Under the pieces are notes generated by a model. It was not told the origin of the DNA, did not search any database, and worked only from the letters and a program-made list of their open reading frames with translations. 64,000 nt of DNA from Sporomusa malonica (GTDB taxonomy: Bacteria > Bacillota > Negativicutes > Sporomusales > Sporomusaceae), in contig NZ_FWXI01000008.1 of assembly GCF_900176355.1 (NCBI RefSeq), forward strand, positions 124,001-188,000, written 5' to 3'. Below are positions 44,804 through 53,544 of the stretch, piece by piece (the stretch's first letter is position 1; each line of letters begins with the position of its first letter). A program made the position numbers and the translations under genes.

Positions 44804-45721
44804 TTATACTCTTAGCTTATGCAGCAGGTATTCATAGGCTACCAGGGCAGCTTTCGAACCATCGCCGGCAGCAATAACGATCTGCTTGTCAGGCCCATTT
44901 GTCACATCACCGGCAGCAAACAAACCCGGAATTTTGGTACGCGTACGGCAGTCGGTAACAACCTCCCGGTATTCGTTGAAATCAAGTAATCCCTCACAAT
45001 ATTCGGAGTTAGGCATTAAGCCGATTTCCACAAATATCCCCTGTACTTCAAGCTCAATTTCTTTATTTGTCTCATTTTTAACTATAATCAGCTTTTCTAC
45101 CGCCTGTGAGCCTTTTATTTCTTTTGTTGTATAACTCATAAGTTCAGTAACCGGCTGATCAAGCTCTTTTAGTTTTTCGAGCAAAATCGGGTCGGCCTTA
45201 TAGCCCTCCAATGATATTAGGTAAACTTTTTCTGCTACGCCGCTTACCTCAATAGCTGCCTGTAGAGCCGAATTGCCACCGCCAATAACAGCCACTGTCT
45301 TACCCGCAAACAATGGGCCGTCACAGGTTGCACAATAGCTAACACCCCGGCCGGTGAACTCTGCCTCCCCAGGAACTTCAAGCCGGCGCGGTCGCTTGCC
45401 TGAGGCAACAATAACAGCTTGCGCCTGATACTCCCCCCCATCACTGGTTATTGTGAAGGTTCTGTCAGGATTGACAGCCAAGCCTGTAACTTCCTCATAT
45501 TTTATTTCAATAGGAAACTTTCTTACCTGTTCATCAAACTTCTCCATAAGCTCAGGCCCGGTAACAAACTGATAGCCCATATAATTCTCAATATCCATAG
45601 TCCACATCGGCTGACCGCCAAACTCTTTTGTCAGTATCAGCGCCTTCATCCGCTTACGCGCCGCATACACGGCAGCTGTCATCCCAGCTGGCCCCCCGCC
45701 AATAATTATCAGCTCATACAA
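44804..45721 (-). CDS. trxB: Thioredoxin reductase-like flavoprotein
   Basis: 305 residues. FAD motif GGGPAGMTAAVYAAR near 8, redox pair CATC near 133, NAD(P) motif GGGNSALQAA near 153 and the C-terminal GLFAAGDVTNG FAD site. The pyridine motif GGGNSAL lacks the usual HRRxxxR, and no thioredoxin gene follows, so the electron donor may be NADH or ferredoxin. The rubredoxin-flavin reductase gene ends 13 bases upstream; the pair probably passes electrons for oxidative-stress defence. Confidence 0.88.
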   Translation of the reverse strand: MYELIIIGGGPAGMTAAVYAARKRMKALILTKEFGGQPMWTMDIENYMGYQFVTGPELMEKFDEQVRKFPIEIKYEEVTGLAVNPDRTFTITSDGGEYQAQAVIVASGKRPRRLEVPGEAEFTGRGVSYCATCDGPLFAGKTVAVIGGGNSALQAAIEVSGVAEKVYLISLEGYKADPILLEKLKELDQPVTELMSYTTKEIKGSQAVEKLIIVKNETNKEIELEVQGIFVEIGLMPNSEYCEGLLDFNEYREVVTDCRTRTKIPGLFAAGDVTNGPDKQIVIAAGDGSKAALVAYEYLLHKLRV

Positions 45722-45734
45722 AAGCCATCACCCT

Positions 45735-46496
45735 TTAACGTTTACTTCTCCTGTATAAACTATATGTTAGTGCTTCGGCATTTGCTACCATTCTTCCAGA
45801 AGTAACATCAGCAATAAACAATGTATGAGTACCTATGTCCACGGTTTTGTCAGGCAATACCTTAGCTTCAATGTATGCAAGGCAATCTTTAAGGATTGGG
45901 CAGCCATTTTTTCCGAAAATGTATTCTATCCCAGCAAATTTATCGACATTACGGCCTGATTGGTAGCCAAACCGCCGGACAGCGTCTGTTTGATCGCTTC
46001 CCAACATAGACACAGCAAATACACCACTTGCCACAACATACTCGTGTGTAAGATTGTTTTTATTAAGGCAAATGGACACCCGCAAGGGGTTGCTGGTCAC
46101 TTGAAATACCGTATTACAACATTGCCCGTTGATAGTATTATCCTTGATGGAGGTAACTATATATAGACCATAGCTAATTTTATCAAGTGCCGAATTAGCA
46201 GTCTCCGGGCCTGCCTCTGCCACCGCTTCTCTAGTCAACTTCACAGCCTCGTCCAGCAAGAGGACAAACAACTCAGAGCCTACGCCGCACAATGGGCAGC
46301 TGTCTGGTGGCGTGTCTCCCGTATGAACGTAATCACATACAGTACATTTCCAGCGTTTTACCGCTAACTGCTGCTCGGCAGCTAGCTCTTTCACAACCAC
46401 AAAATCCTCTGGTCCAACACCGCAAATTGGGCATTCTGCAGGGGGCTTGTCTCCCTCGTGTATATAACCACATACATTACAGCGCCACTTATTCAT
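45735..46496 (-). CDS. Double rubredoxin-like domain fused to flavin reductase
   Basis: 253 residues. Two CxxC-x12-CxxC modules (WRCNVCGYIHEG...CPICG at ~4-35 and WKCTVCDYVHTG...CPLCG at ~48-80) are followed by a FMN-binding split-barrel flavin reductase (~100-253; GLYIVTS, CLNKNNLTHEYV, GIEYIFGKNG). It resembles Moorella high-molecular-weight rubredoxin, which feeds electrons to a flavodiiron protein, but with the order and number of rubredoxin modules changed. A likely electron carrier in oxygen or NO reduction. Confidence 0.88.
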   Translation of the reverse strand: MNKWRCNVCGYIHEGDKPPAECPICGVGPEDFVVVKELAAEQQLAVKRWKCTVCDYVHTGDTPPDSCPLCGVGSELFVLLLDEAVKLTREAVAEAGPETANSALDKISYGLYIVTSIKDNTINGQCCNTVFQVTSNPLRVSICLNKNNLTHEYVVASGVFAVSMLGSDQTDAVRRFGYQSGRNVDKFAGIEYIFGKNGCPILKDCLAYIEAKVLPDKTVDIGTHTLFIADVTSGRMVANAEALTYSLYRRSKR

Positions 46497-46631
46497 AAAA
46501 TCTCACCTTTCCCATCAAAATCGAAAATAGTTTTCCTTTAATTGTTATTTTCAGTCCATCTTGCACATTTGTCAATAATTTGCTAGTATTTTTCTATACA
46601 ATCTATTGCGTGAAAGCGAGGGAATCATTCC

Positions 46632-46841
46632 ATGATAACTCCTGAACTGATTGCCAGAATCAATGAATTGGCCAAAAAGAGCCGTGATACCGGTCTTACT
46701 GATAGTGAACTTTCTGAACAGACCGATCTGCGCCGCCGCTATATTGACCATATGAAAACCCAGGTTAAAGCCCAGCTTGACTGTGTCAAGTTTGTTGATC
46801 ATGAAGATACGTGTAAGTGCGGTTGCCACAGTAAACACTAA
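46632..46841 (+). CDS. DUF896 (YnzC-like) protein
   Basis: 69 residues: a two-helix DUF896 domain (ITPELIARINELAKKSRDTGLTDSE, LRRRYIDHMKTQVKAQLD) with an extra Cys-rich tail CKCGCHSKH that may bind a metal. Function of the family is unknown. The ATG at 46632 lies in a good GCGAGGGAATCATTCC context. Confidence 0.88.
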   Translation: MITPELIARINELAKKSRDTGLTDSELSEQTDLRRRYIDHMKTQVKAQLDCVKFVDHEDTCKCGCHSKH

Positions 46842-46896
46842 ATTAAGAAAATGAGCAGCTTATACCGTAATATCGATATTAACGCTTAACAGAAAT

Positions 46897-46925
46897 AAAA
46901 AGCCGAGGCATGCCTCGGCTTTTTA
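46897..46925. terminator. Bidirectional terminator
   Basis: AAAAAGCCGAGGCA/TGCCTCGGCTTTTT, perfect inverted repeat between the convergent DUF896 and DUF1540 genes. Confidence 0.92.
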
Positions 46926-46940
46926 TTTCTTCTGGTTGCA

Positions 46941-47327
46941 TTATTTTTGTGATTGAAAAGTTTCACAATCGGTATCTGAAGTTTTAGCAGCGTTAGGACC
47001 GGCTACATGAATGTGTTCGGCGTTGCAATAGTTGCCGTTATCCCAAAACTTACAGTTGTTAACAAAACATTCTACCGCAGGAGTGATTTGAGTTCCTTCC
47101 ATAAAGGCGGCCGTTACACTGCCGCCGATATTGGCATTGTGGAAGGCACCAATCATGTCTCCCACAGTTTTACGGTGATGGAAAGCCTTGCACAGGGTAT
47201 CTTGCGGCTTAGCGGAAGTGCCTTGCGCTTCATCATTATAAACGCTAATTTTTGCAGCCATGCATTGATCGCCAGGCATATAGTGGGTACACTGATCAAC
47301 ACTACACTTAACCATTGGATTGGACAT
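46941..47327 (-). CDS. DUF1540 protein (two repeats)
   Basis: 128 residues with two similar Cys-rich modules (CSVDQCTHYMPGDQC near 8 and CFVNNCKFWDNGNYC near 86), each with a following C at the end of the module (LCKAF, CETF). DUF1540 proteins are small metal-binding proteins common in clostridia and their spores. AAGGAGTGAACAACT precedes the ATG. Duplicated module within one chain is typical. Confidence 0.88.
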   Translation of the reverse strand: MSNPMVKCSVDQCTHYMPGDQCMAAKISVYNDEAQGTSAKPQDTLCKAFHHRKTVGDMIGAFHNANIGGSVTAAFMEGTQITPAVECFVNNCKFWDNGNYCNAEHIHVAGPNAAKTSDTDCETFQSQK

Positions 47328-47360
47328 AGTTGTTCACTCCTTATGTTTTTTTCCCTGTTA

Positions 47361-47443
47361 GAAAGTGTAACTTTCCTCCTGGATAAGGCAACATCGGCTT
47401 ACGCTGTCGCCAAAGACTCGGCGAAAGCCATGTTTTCTTTATA
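47361..47443 (+). repeat. R1 repeat copy c
   Basis: Same 83-bp element; the start palindrome is GAAAGTGTAACTTTC. It lies in the gap between the DUF1540 gene (start 47327) and the zinc-ribbon gene (stop 47475). Confidence 0.88.
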
Positions 47444-47474
47444 TTATCTGTATATATGTCAGCTTTTATGCCAG

Positions 47475-47708
47475 CTAAATTGACACAAGCGCCAGTGCCA
47501 CCCGGGCATCATAATCACACTCAGGACAGTACATAAGGTGTACACAATATCCCTCAGACTTGAACGGCAGTGACTCTATTTCAGCATACGGACTGTAGGG
47601 ACCAAGATAATTATTGAGCGAACCGCCGTCAATTATTATCTGACCGCAATAAGGGCACCTCTCGTCAACTGCCTCCAGCGCATTACACAGTGGACAAACT
47701 TTTTCCAT
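47475..47708 (-). CDS. Small zinc-ribbon protein
   Basis: 77 residues. CPLCNALEAVDERCPYCG is a zinc ribbon at the N-terminus and a further pair CPEC is near 65-68 with Cys at 55, so two metal sites are possible. Function unknown. The ATG lies 13 bases after GAGGTG. Confidence 0.72.
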   Translation of the reverse strand: MEKVCPLCNALEAVDERCPYCGQIIIDGGSLNNYLGPYSPYAEIESLPFKSEGYCVHLMYCPECDYDARVALALVSI

Positions 47709-47771
47709 GCTGCCAACACCTCATCACTAACATCCCTGATTTAGTTTGTTCATACATCCTGTTATTTAATC

Positions 47772-47853
47772 ATAAAGAAAACACGGCTTACGCCGAGCCT
47801 TAGCGAAAGCGGAAGCCGATGTTGCCCTTATCCAGACGGAAAGTTATACTTTC
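47772..47853 (-). repeat. R1 repeat copy d (inverted)
   Basis: 82 bp, opposite orientation to the other full copies. It lies between the zinc-ribbon gene and the permease terminator. Copies c and d flank the zinc-ribbon gene as an inverted pair. Confidence 0.9.
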
Positions 47854-47860
47854 TTACAGG

Positions 47861-47905
47861 AAAAAACCAGGGGCAAAAGCAAATTATGTCTTTTACCCCT
47901 GGTTT
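47861..47905 (-). terminator. Terminator of the amino-acid permease
   Basis: CCAGGGG-x-AAAAG/CTTTT-x-CCCCTGG with a T6 tail on the minus strand. Confidence 0.88.
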
Positions 47906-47910
47906 GTGAT

Positions 47911-49218
47911 TTACTTGTTTCTTTTTAAAATCATATACACTGGAACACCGGCAAGCGTAATACAGAGAGCATACAGCGCATCACCAGGGTTATTTGTCAG
48001 CATACTAAAGGCAATATACACTGAACCTAGGATGGCAATGGCTGGTACTACTGGGTAGCCTGGAACACTATAAGGTCGCTCGGCATTGGGATATCGTTTG
48101 CGTAAAATAAACACGGCCATGAAGGCTAAGATATAAAATACCCAAATAATGAACATGGCCATGTCGGTCAGACGGTCAGGATCACCGAGTGTCATCAGGG
48201 CTGCAGCCAGAATTACCCCCAGAATCAGAGCATTCGCCGGCGCACCTGATTTGCTGTGGACTCTACCCAAAACTTTTGATCCAGGCAGAAGACCATTCTG
48301 CGCCATGGCATAGGGAACTCGCGCACCTGTTAAGATATAGCCGTTAAGCGCACCGAAGATTGAAATCAAGATACCGATATTGATCAGTCTGCCACCCATT
48401 TCACCGAACAATAGCCCTGCTGCGGTTCCTGCGGCACGATTGCCAAGAAGCGCAATCTCAGAAGCAGGTAATAGGTGCAAAAGAGCCATATTTACAGAAA
48501 GATACGCAACAATGACAATCCCCAATCCAACAATGATTGAGCGCGGCAACTCTTTTGCCGGGTTTTTCATTTCACCGGCAACGAAACTAACATTTATCCA
48601 GCCGTCATACGCCCACAAAGTGGCTAAAATAGCCGCCCCCATTCCTGCCGTTTCCGCCACACCGCTTGGCATACTAAGAATCTGACCATTGCCTTTCAAT
48701 AGACCAAACACAGCAATAATCACAATAGGAACAAGCTTGGCTGCTGTAGATACCGACTGAATAAAACCACCATACTTTGTACCGAGCGCATTAACTCCAC
48801 CTAAAAAAGCGACTGTCGCAATTGCTACAGGTAGTTTCCATGCTTCCGGCAAGCTAAAAAAGGGCAGTAGCAGCGAGGCAAAATACAGACCGAGCGCACC
48901 GGTTGTTGCCGGACCATAAATCAAGGTTTGCACCCAGCCGAATAGATAACCCCACATCTTTCCATAGACTTCGTCAAGATAAGCATACAAACCGCCGGTC
49001 TTGGGAATCTGCGCACCAAGTTCAGCTACAGTCAGGCCGGCAGCGATGGTAATAATACCGCCTAAGCCCCAGGCGACAAGGGCCATGCTTGAATCCCCGG
49101 CAGCCGCAATTACTTTACCTGGTTTCATAAAAATTCCTGAACCGATAACCATGCCGACAACTAGCGCCGTGGCAGCTAATAAATTAAGGTCTTTTTTTAG
49201 AGTAGGTTGTTGATTCAT
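47911..49218 (-). CDS. APC superfamily amino acid permease (SteT/LAT-like)
   Basis: 435 residues with about 12 membrane segments. VVGMVIGSGIFMKPG near 20-34 is the substrate-binding unwound helix of APC transporters, and GGLYAYLDEVYG near 80 is typical of LAT/serine-threonine exchangers. It imports or exchanges a neutral amino acid; the substrate is not known. The start at 49218 has AGGAG five bases upstream; the longer frame to 49284 is unsupported. Divergent from the hydrogenase gene. Confidence 0.92.
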   Translation of the reverse strand: MNQQPTLKKDLNLLAATALVVGMVIGSGIFMKPGKVIAAAGDSSMALVAWGLGGIITIAAGLTVAELGAQIPKTGGLYAYLDEVYGKMWGYLFGWVQTLIYGPATTGALGLYFASLLLPFFSLPEAWKLPVAIATVAFLGGVNALGTKYGGFIQSVSTAAKLVPIVIIAVFGLLKGNGQILSMPSGVAETAGMGAAILATLWAYDGWINVSFVAGEMKNPAKELPRSIIVGLGIVIVAYLSVNMALLHLLPASEIALLGNRAAGTAAGLLFGEMGGRLINIGILISIFGALNGYILTGARVPYAMAQNGLLPGSKVLGRVHSKSGAPANALILGVILAAALMTLGDPDRLTDMAMFIIWVFYILAFMAVFILRKRYPNAERPYSVPGYPVVPAIAILGSVYIAFSMLTNNPGDALYALCITLAGVPVYMILKRNK

Positions 49219-49350
49219 GTGATCTCCTATTCTATTTTTGAGAATACTAGCTATTACAATATCAAAAAAACACACAGACTTCAACAGGAATTTCTACAAA
49301 AAACGTCAAAATATTAATGGTAAAAATATCTTGATTGGATAGGTGATAAT

Positions 49351-50751
49351 ATGGCAAAGATTACCCCTCCAGATCTAAATATCAGACCACGAATTCTCTA
49401 TCAGGTAGCAAAGGCCGCCTGGGAAGGCCATCTATTCGAGCGTAAGGAAGAAATATGCCACTTGCTGCAGCGAGAGTTTGAAGATAAAGCGACCCGCCGT
49501 CTGGTCGCCAATCAGATTCGCATTGCTATGGGGCTTGAGCCGAACAATTCAGAAGAAGTGATTAATGAATATGACGAAGAGGCTCTCATGGGCATGGGCA
49601 GCGAACCTGTTGTTATCGCTAACCCAGAAGCTTGTCAAGATTGTAAGGGTTCGTCCTGCGAAAAAGCATGTCCACTTGGCGCTATTACGCGCGATGAGCT
49701 TGGTAGACCCTCTATTGACAGAAACAAATGTGCCAACGACGGCTATTGCATTAGTGCCTGTGAGTTTGGCGCTTTAGCTGATAAATCCCAATTTGTGCCA
49801 CTGATTAATCTTCTTCGCCAGAACACACACAAAGTATATGCCTCAGTGGCACCTGCCTTTGCTGGCCAGTTTGGCCCTGATGTAACTCCTGGTAAACTGC
49901 GCAGTGCGCTTTTGAAATTAGGCTTTAATGAAATGGTGGAAACAGCGTTGTACGCCGACCTTATCACTATTAAGGAAGCCTTTGAATATGACGAACACGT
50001 TAAGGACGAGCATGATTTTTTGATCACCAGCTGCTGTTGCCCTATTTGGATTAAGCTGATCGAAAATAAATTTCCTGATCTAATGGGTCATATCTCGCCT
50101 TCAGTATCTCCCATGATTGCCTCCGGTCGGGTAATTAAAGAACTTGAACCAGATGTCAAGGTAGTCTTTATCGGCCCCTGTGTTGCTAAAAAATCCGAAG
50201 CACAACTACCTGATCTAAAAGGCGCTATCGACTTTGTTCTGACCTTTCAAGAACTTCAGACTATCTTTGAAGCAGCAGATGTCAACCCAGCTGATGAACC
50301 GGATGAGGAAAATCCTATTGCCTCTTGGGGCGGCCGGCTGTATGGCCGGACAGGCGGTGTCAGCGCGGCAGTTGGCACTACTCTTGAAAAACTGATCCCC
50401 CGTCGTGCCGAGAAATTCAATCCCATCAGAGTTGATGGAATACCAGATTGTACTAAGCTATTGGAAGATATTAGAGCAGGCAGGCTTGAGGCTAACTTTG
50501 TCGAAGGCATGGCCTGTAAAGGTGGCTGTGTGGGTGGCCCTGGACGGCTTATTCCTCCTGAACTGGGCACCGGCCATGTAAATGACTATGGTAGTGCCGC
50601 TCACGCCCATACTCCGGTTGAAAATCCGCAGGTATATTCTATTTTAGCCAAGCTTGGCCATTATCAAGGCATGCCGACAATGACTGGCTCAAGCAAAATG
50701 GCGGCCATTCTGGCCCGTAAGCTTGATCCTAATCCTGACTCAAAACACTAA
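49351..50751 (+). CDS. [FeFe] hydrogenase, monomeric (group B-like)
   Basis: 466 residues. A ~85-residue N-terminal helix, two 4Fe-4S ferredoxin sites (Cys95, 98, 103, 107; then Cys127, Asp130, Cys133, Cys137) and the H-cluster domain. H-cluster motifs are TSCCCPIW (226-233), GPCVAKK (275-281) and EGMACKGGCVGG (385-396). The CCC and GPCVAKK forms differ from classical group A TSCSPxW/MPCxxKK and match group B. The second ferredoxin site has Asp in place of one Cys, as in Pyrococcus ferredoxin. No NADH-binding subunit genes are near. It probably exchanges electrons with ferredoxin. Confidence 0.92.
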   Translation: MAKITPPDLNIRPRILYQVAKAAWEGHLFERKEEICHLLQREFEDKATRRLVANQIRIAMGLEPNNSEEVINEYDEEALMGMGSEPVVIANPEACQDCKGSSCEKACPLGAITRDELGRPSIDRNKCANDGYCISACEFGALADKSQFVPLINLLRQNTHKVYASVAPAFAGQFGPDVTPGKLRSALLKLGFNEMVETALYADLITIKEAFEYDEHVKDEHDFLITSCCCPIWIKLIENKFPDLMGHISPSVSPMIASGRVIKELEPDVKVVFIGPCVAKKSEAQLPDLKGAIDFVLTFQELQTIFEAADVNPADEPDEENPIASWGGRLYGRTGGVSAAVGTTLEKLIPRRAEKFNPIRVDGIPDCTKLLEDIRAGRLEANFVEGMACKGGCVGGPGRLIPPELGTGHVNDYGSAAHAHTPVENPQVYSILAKLGHYQGMPTMTGSSKMAAILARKLDPNPDSKH

Positions 50752-50755
50752 AAAG

Positions 50756-50796
50756 ATGACCCTGCCTAACTCATTCTAGGCAGGGTGTCTTTTTTA
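50756..50796 (+). terminator. Terminator after the hydrogenase
   Basis: GA-CCCTGCCTA/TAGGCAGGG-TGTC hairpin with a T6 tail; the convergent nucleoside kinase ends 3 bases later. Confidence 0.92.
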
Positions 50797-50798
50797 TT

Positions 50799-52463
50799 TT
50801 AATGTTTTTCAAAACATGATTTGCCGATAAACTCGCGGAGTATCGAATTGTTTGGAATTTCATCATCGCCTACCAGACTGAAATATTCCAAGAAGTTAAG
50901 CAACCGGCGCGCCTCGGAATATTCTAGGTTTTCCCGCGTAACCTTTTTGAGGAGCGGTTCAGCATATTTTTTCAGCACTGCCAACTCGTAGATAAGCGCT
51001 GAGTTAAACATTACATCCGCCTCTTCCTGAAACGGGAAGATATTGCGTTCTTCACCCCGGCGCACGGATGGCCACATCTTGAGTGTCATAAGGGCGTCAT
51101 GGGAACGGAACTGGCTATCACGGACAATTCGCCGAATAAGCCTGGCATCTGTTGTCGGGATTCGGTTATGATTATCAATGGACAGCTGTGTCAGTGCACT
51201 GACATAGATTTTTATTTTACAGTGACGTGGAACAGACGTTGTAAGCCGTTCATTAAGGCCATGGATACCTTCGATAATGAGTGGCTGACCTTTATCCACT
51301 TTAATCCGGTGGCCCCGGTATTCCCGTTCACCTGTCTTAAAGTTGAAAGTAGGCAGTTCCACCTCTTCCCCTGCTAAAATCCTGGCTAGGTGTGAATTAA
51401 ACAACTCCAGGTCAATGGCTTCAATGGCTTCAAAATCGAAATCACCGTTTTCATCAAGCGGTGTCTTGTGTCTGTCAACAAAGTAATCATCTAAAGAAAC
51501 AGGTACAGGCCACACGCCATTGACTCTAAGCTGAATATTAAGCCGCTGGGCAAATGTCGTTTTGCCTGAGGATGACGGCCCAGCCACCAGAATAACTCTT
51601 ACCTCGTTGCGGTGGGAGGAGACAAAATCGGCGATCTGGGCCACTTTTTTCTCATGTAATGCCTCTGCCACCCTAATGATATCATTAATATCACCGTTTT
51701 TACTGCACTTATTAAGAGTAGCCACATAACCGCATTTTAAAATACTTCCCCAGCGAGCGCCTTCTTGGAAGACCTTAAATAATTTGGGGTTCTCAACAAA
51801 TTTAGGCAGCACATCCGGGTTATCCTTTTCAGGCAGCCGCAGAATAATTCCCGGCGGGTAATATTTGAGTTCAAATACTTTGAGATAAGCAGTAGATGGC
51901 GTCATAGTACCATAAAAATAGTCATACACCTGACCACAGTAGTAAATGCTGACTTTTTCCCTGCCAAGCTGTTCCAGTAAACTGACTTTTTCCCGCTGCC
52001 CTGCTGCCTTGAAGAGTTCAATTGCCTCTGTTTTGGGCAGAGTCTTGCGGACAATCTGACGGTCCTCAATAATAATTTGCCTCATCTGTTTGTCAAGTCT
52101 GGCAATATCTTCAGGTGTCACTTCCCGGCCATGATGCAGCTCACAGTATAAGCCTTTACTCAGTGAATGCTCGACTGTCACTTCACAACCTGGAAATAAA
52201 TCCTGCGCGGCGGCAATCATGACTAATGTTAAACTTCGTTGATACACTTTCATCCCAGCATCTGTATGAAGATCGAGAAAGTCTACCACACTATCCTGTT
52301 CCAGGACACTTTGCAAATCTCTTATTTCATTGTTTACCTTGGCCGCCACTACCGGTGTAGTATATCGGTGCGCGGCGTCCCGGCTAACAGCTACCAGACT
52401 AACCCCCTTGTCATACGCGGCAATACTTCCATTGGAAAATGTCACACTAATTTTCTCTGACAC
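50799..52463 (-). CDS. Nucleoside kinase (TGS/ThrRS-like N-terminus, uridine kinase domain)
   Basis: 554 residues. N-terminal TGS-like and threonyl-tRNA-synthetase editing-like segments (~1-200, HHGREVTPEDIARLDKQM), then a phosphoribulokinase/uridine kinase domain with Walker A GPSSSGKTT near 296, SLDDYFVDR near 324 and IIEGIHGLN near 400. Similar proteins are common in clostridia and probably phosphorylate uridine or another nucleoside. The ATG is at 52463. Confidence 0.87.
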   Translation of the reverse strand: MSEKISVTFSNGSIAAYDKGVSLVAVSRDAAHRYTTPVVAAKVNNEIRDLQSVLEQDSVVDFLDLHTDAGMKVYQRSLTLVMIAAAQDLFPGCEVTVEHSLSKGLYCELHHGREVTPEDIARLDKQMRQIIIEDRQIVRKTLPKTEAIELFKAAGQREKVSLLEQLGREKVSIYYCGQVYDYFYGTMTPSTAYLKVFELKYYPPGIILRLPEKDNPDVLPKFVENPKLFKVFQEGARWGSILKCGYVATLNKCSKNGDINDIIRVAEALHEKKVAQIADFVSSHRNEVRVILVAGPSSSGKTTFAQRLNIQLRVNGVWPVPVSLDDYFVDRHKTPLDENGDFDFEAIEAIDLELFNSHLARILAGEEVELPTFNFKTGEREYRGHRIKVDKGQPLIIEGIHGLNERLTTSVPRHCKIKIYVSALTQLSIDNHNRIPTTDARLIRRIVRDSQFRSHDALMTLKMWPSVRRGEERNIFPFQEEADVMFNSALIYELAVLKKYAEPLLKKVTRENLEYSEARRLLNFLEYFSLVGDDEIPNNSILREFIGKSCFEKH

Positions 52464-52573
52464 CTAAAGGCCCCCTTACTGTCGGCTAAACTCTCTCTCT
52501 CTACACTATATATAAATAATTCAACTATATTCCCCTAATTTCCTGCCTGAATTGTCTGTCTGTAATATACAAT

Positions 52574-52612
52574 AAAAAACCGGCAACTGCTCTATTTCCT
52601 AGCAGTTGCCGG
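52574..52612 (-). terminator. Terminator of the SOD / small membrane protein unit
   Basis: CCGGCAACTGCT/AGCAGTTGCCGG 12-bp stem with a T6 tail on the minus strand. Confidence 0.9.
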
Positions 52613-52623
52613 CTCACATCAAC

Positions 52624-52803
52624 CTATTGCCGCAGTAATTTAAACAGTCGATACGCCATTATCGGCAGTGGCGCTCGTCGTACAGCCAGCCGCATACCTA
52701 ACAACAAGAGAAAAAAGGCTCCTAAAACATGCACAATCCAAAAACCGGTGCGAGGAAAAGCAAATGTGGTGTCATCAAAAATATTGTTGTGATGGCAGCT
52801 CAT
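52624..52803 (-). CDS. Small membrane protein (59 aa)
   Basis: Translates to 59 residues starting MSCHHNNIFDDTTFAF, with one hydrophobic helix (WIVHVLGAFFLLLLGMRLA) and a basic C-terminus. AAAGGAGGCTGATAAC precedes the ATG with ideal spacing, and a terminator follows the stop by 12 bases. It lies 67 bases downstream of the SOD-like gene in the same direction, so it probably belongs to one transcript. The Cys-His-His near the start could bind a metal. Function unknown. Confidence 0.75.
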   Translation of the reverse strand: MSCHHNNIFDDTTFAFPRTGFWIVHVLGAFFLLLLGMRLAVRRAPLPIMAYRLFKLLRQ

Positions 52804-52870
52804 TGTTATCAGCCTCCTTTAGGACTAGTATTTCCTGCACCTGAATGTTCAACCAATGGAAAATATTATA

Positions 52871-53347
52871 CTAACTATCGCGGCGTCTTCGAACGATACC
52901 GCATGCCAGGCGGCGGCCGGCGTTACCTGCTGGCTGGGTCCGGTAATCATCCGGACTTTCATGAATAATAACAGCTTTGCCGACAACTTCCGATACAGTA
53001 AATTTATCAGTAAAAAAAGTCATATACGCAAAGCCTCGATTAGAAAACAGTACTGGAAAATCGCCAGCATGATTACCATGAGGCTGATTGTCAGGATTCC
53101 AATGCCCACCCGCTGCCATAAAGGGGTTAGTTGGGTCACCTACTTTACAGGTGCCACCCTCGTGAATATGAAAACCGTGGGGACCCACCGGCTGCTTCCC
53201 GTTGCTGGCCGGCTGGTAGCGGGGTAAGCCCCATACTTCAATTGTCACTTTCGTACCGCCCTGTACACTCCTAAAGCTTACAGTACCCTTAATATCTGGA
53301 GCAAGAGGCCCCCCCTGAATATTGGCAATCGCTAGGTTGTCACCCAT
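52871..53347 (-). CDS. Cu/Zn superoxide dismutase-like protein without signal peptide
   Basis: 158 residues. HGFHIHEGG (near 57-65), GGHWNP and HGNHAGDFP (metal ligands), GTCKVGDP and RLACG (conserved Cys pair) and HESPDD give the full SodC signature. No signal peptide is present although bacterial Cu/Zn SODs are normally exported. It may work in the cytoplasm or use another export route. AGGTGAG precedes the ATG. Confidence 0.88.
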   Translation of the reverse strand: MGDNLAIANIQGGPLAPDIKGTVSFRSVQGGTKVTIEVWGLPRYQPASNGKQPVGPHGFHIHEGGTCKVGDPTNPFMAAGGHWNPDNQPHGNHAGDFPVLFSNRGFAYMTFFTDKFTVSEVVGKAVIIHESPDDYRTQPAGNAGRRLACGIVRRRRDS

Positions 53348-53433
53348 AATCTCACCTCACCTAAAATTACATAGTAAGGATTCCATGCTATATATTATGG
53401 TGTCCAGGCAAAAATGGTGACAAAATAAAAAAA

Positions 53434-53520
53434 AGCGAGATTGCCACACTATGCTCGCAATGACAGGAAGAGTTAATCTCTCCATACCGTCATTGCGAGC
53501 AACGCGAAACAATCTAGCTT
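53434..53520. repeat. Long inverted repeat of the GAGATTGC type, copy 2
   Basis: Arms AGCGAGATTGC and CAATCTAGCTT with inner CTCGCAATGAC/GTCATTGCGAG. It lies between the SOD gene and the aminotransferase and shares its arms with the copy at 42763-42849. Confidence 0.88.
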
Positions 53521-53544
53521 TTACTTTCTCTTTATAGGCAAATT

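Noticed and set aside
47361-47853. R1 copies c and d flanking the zinc-ribbon gene as a composite transposon
   Set aside because: No transposase, no target-site duplication visible, and the copies occur elsewhere singly.
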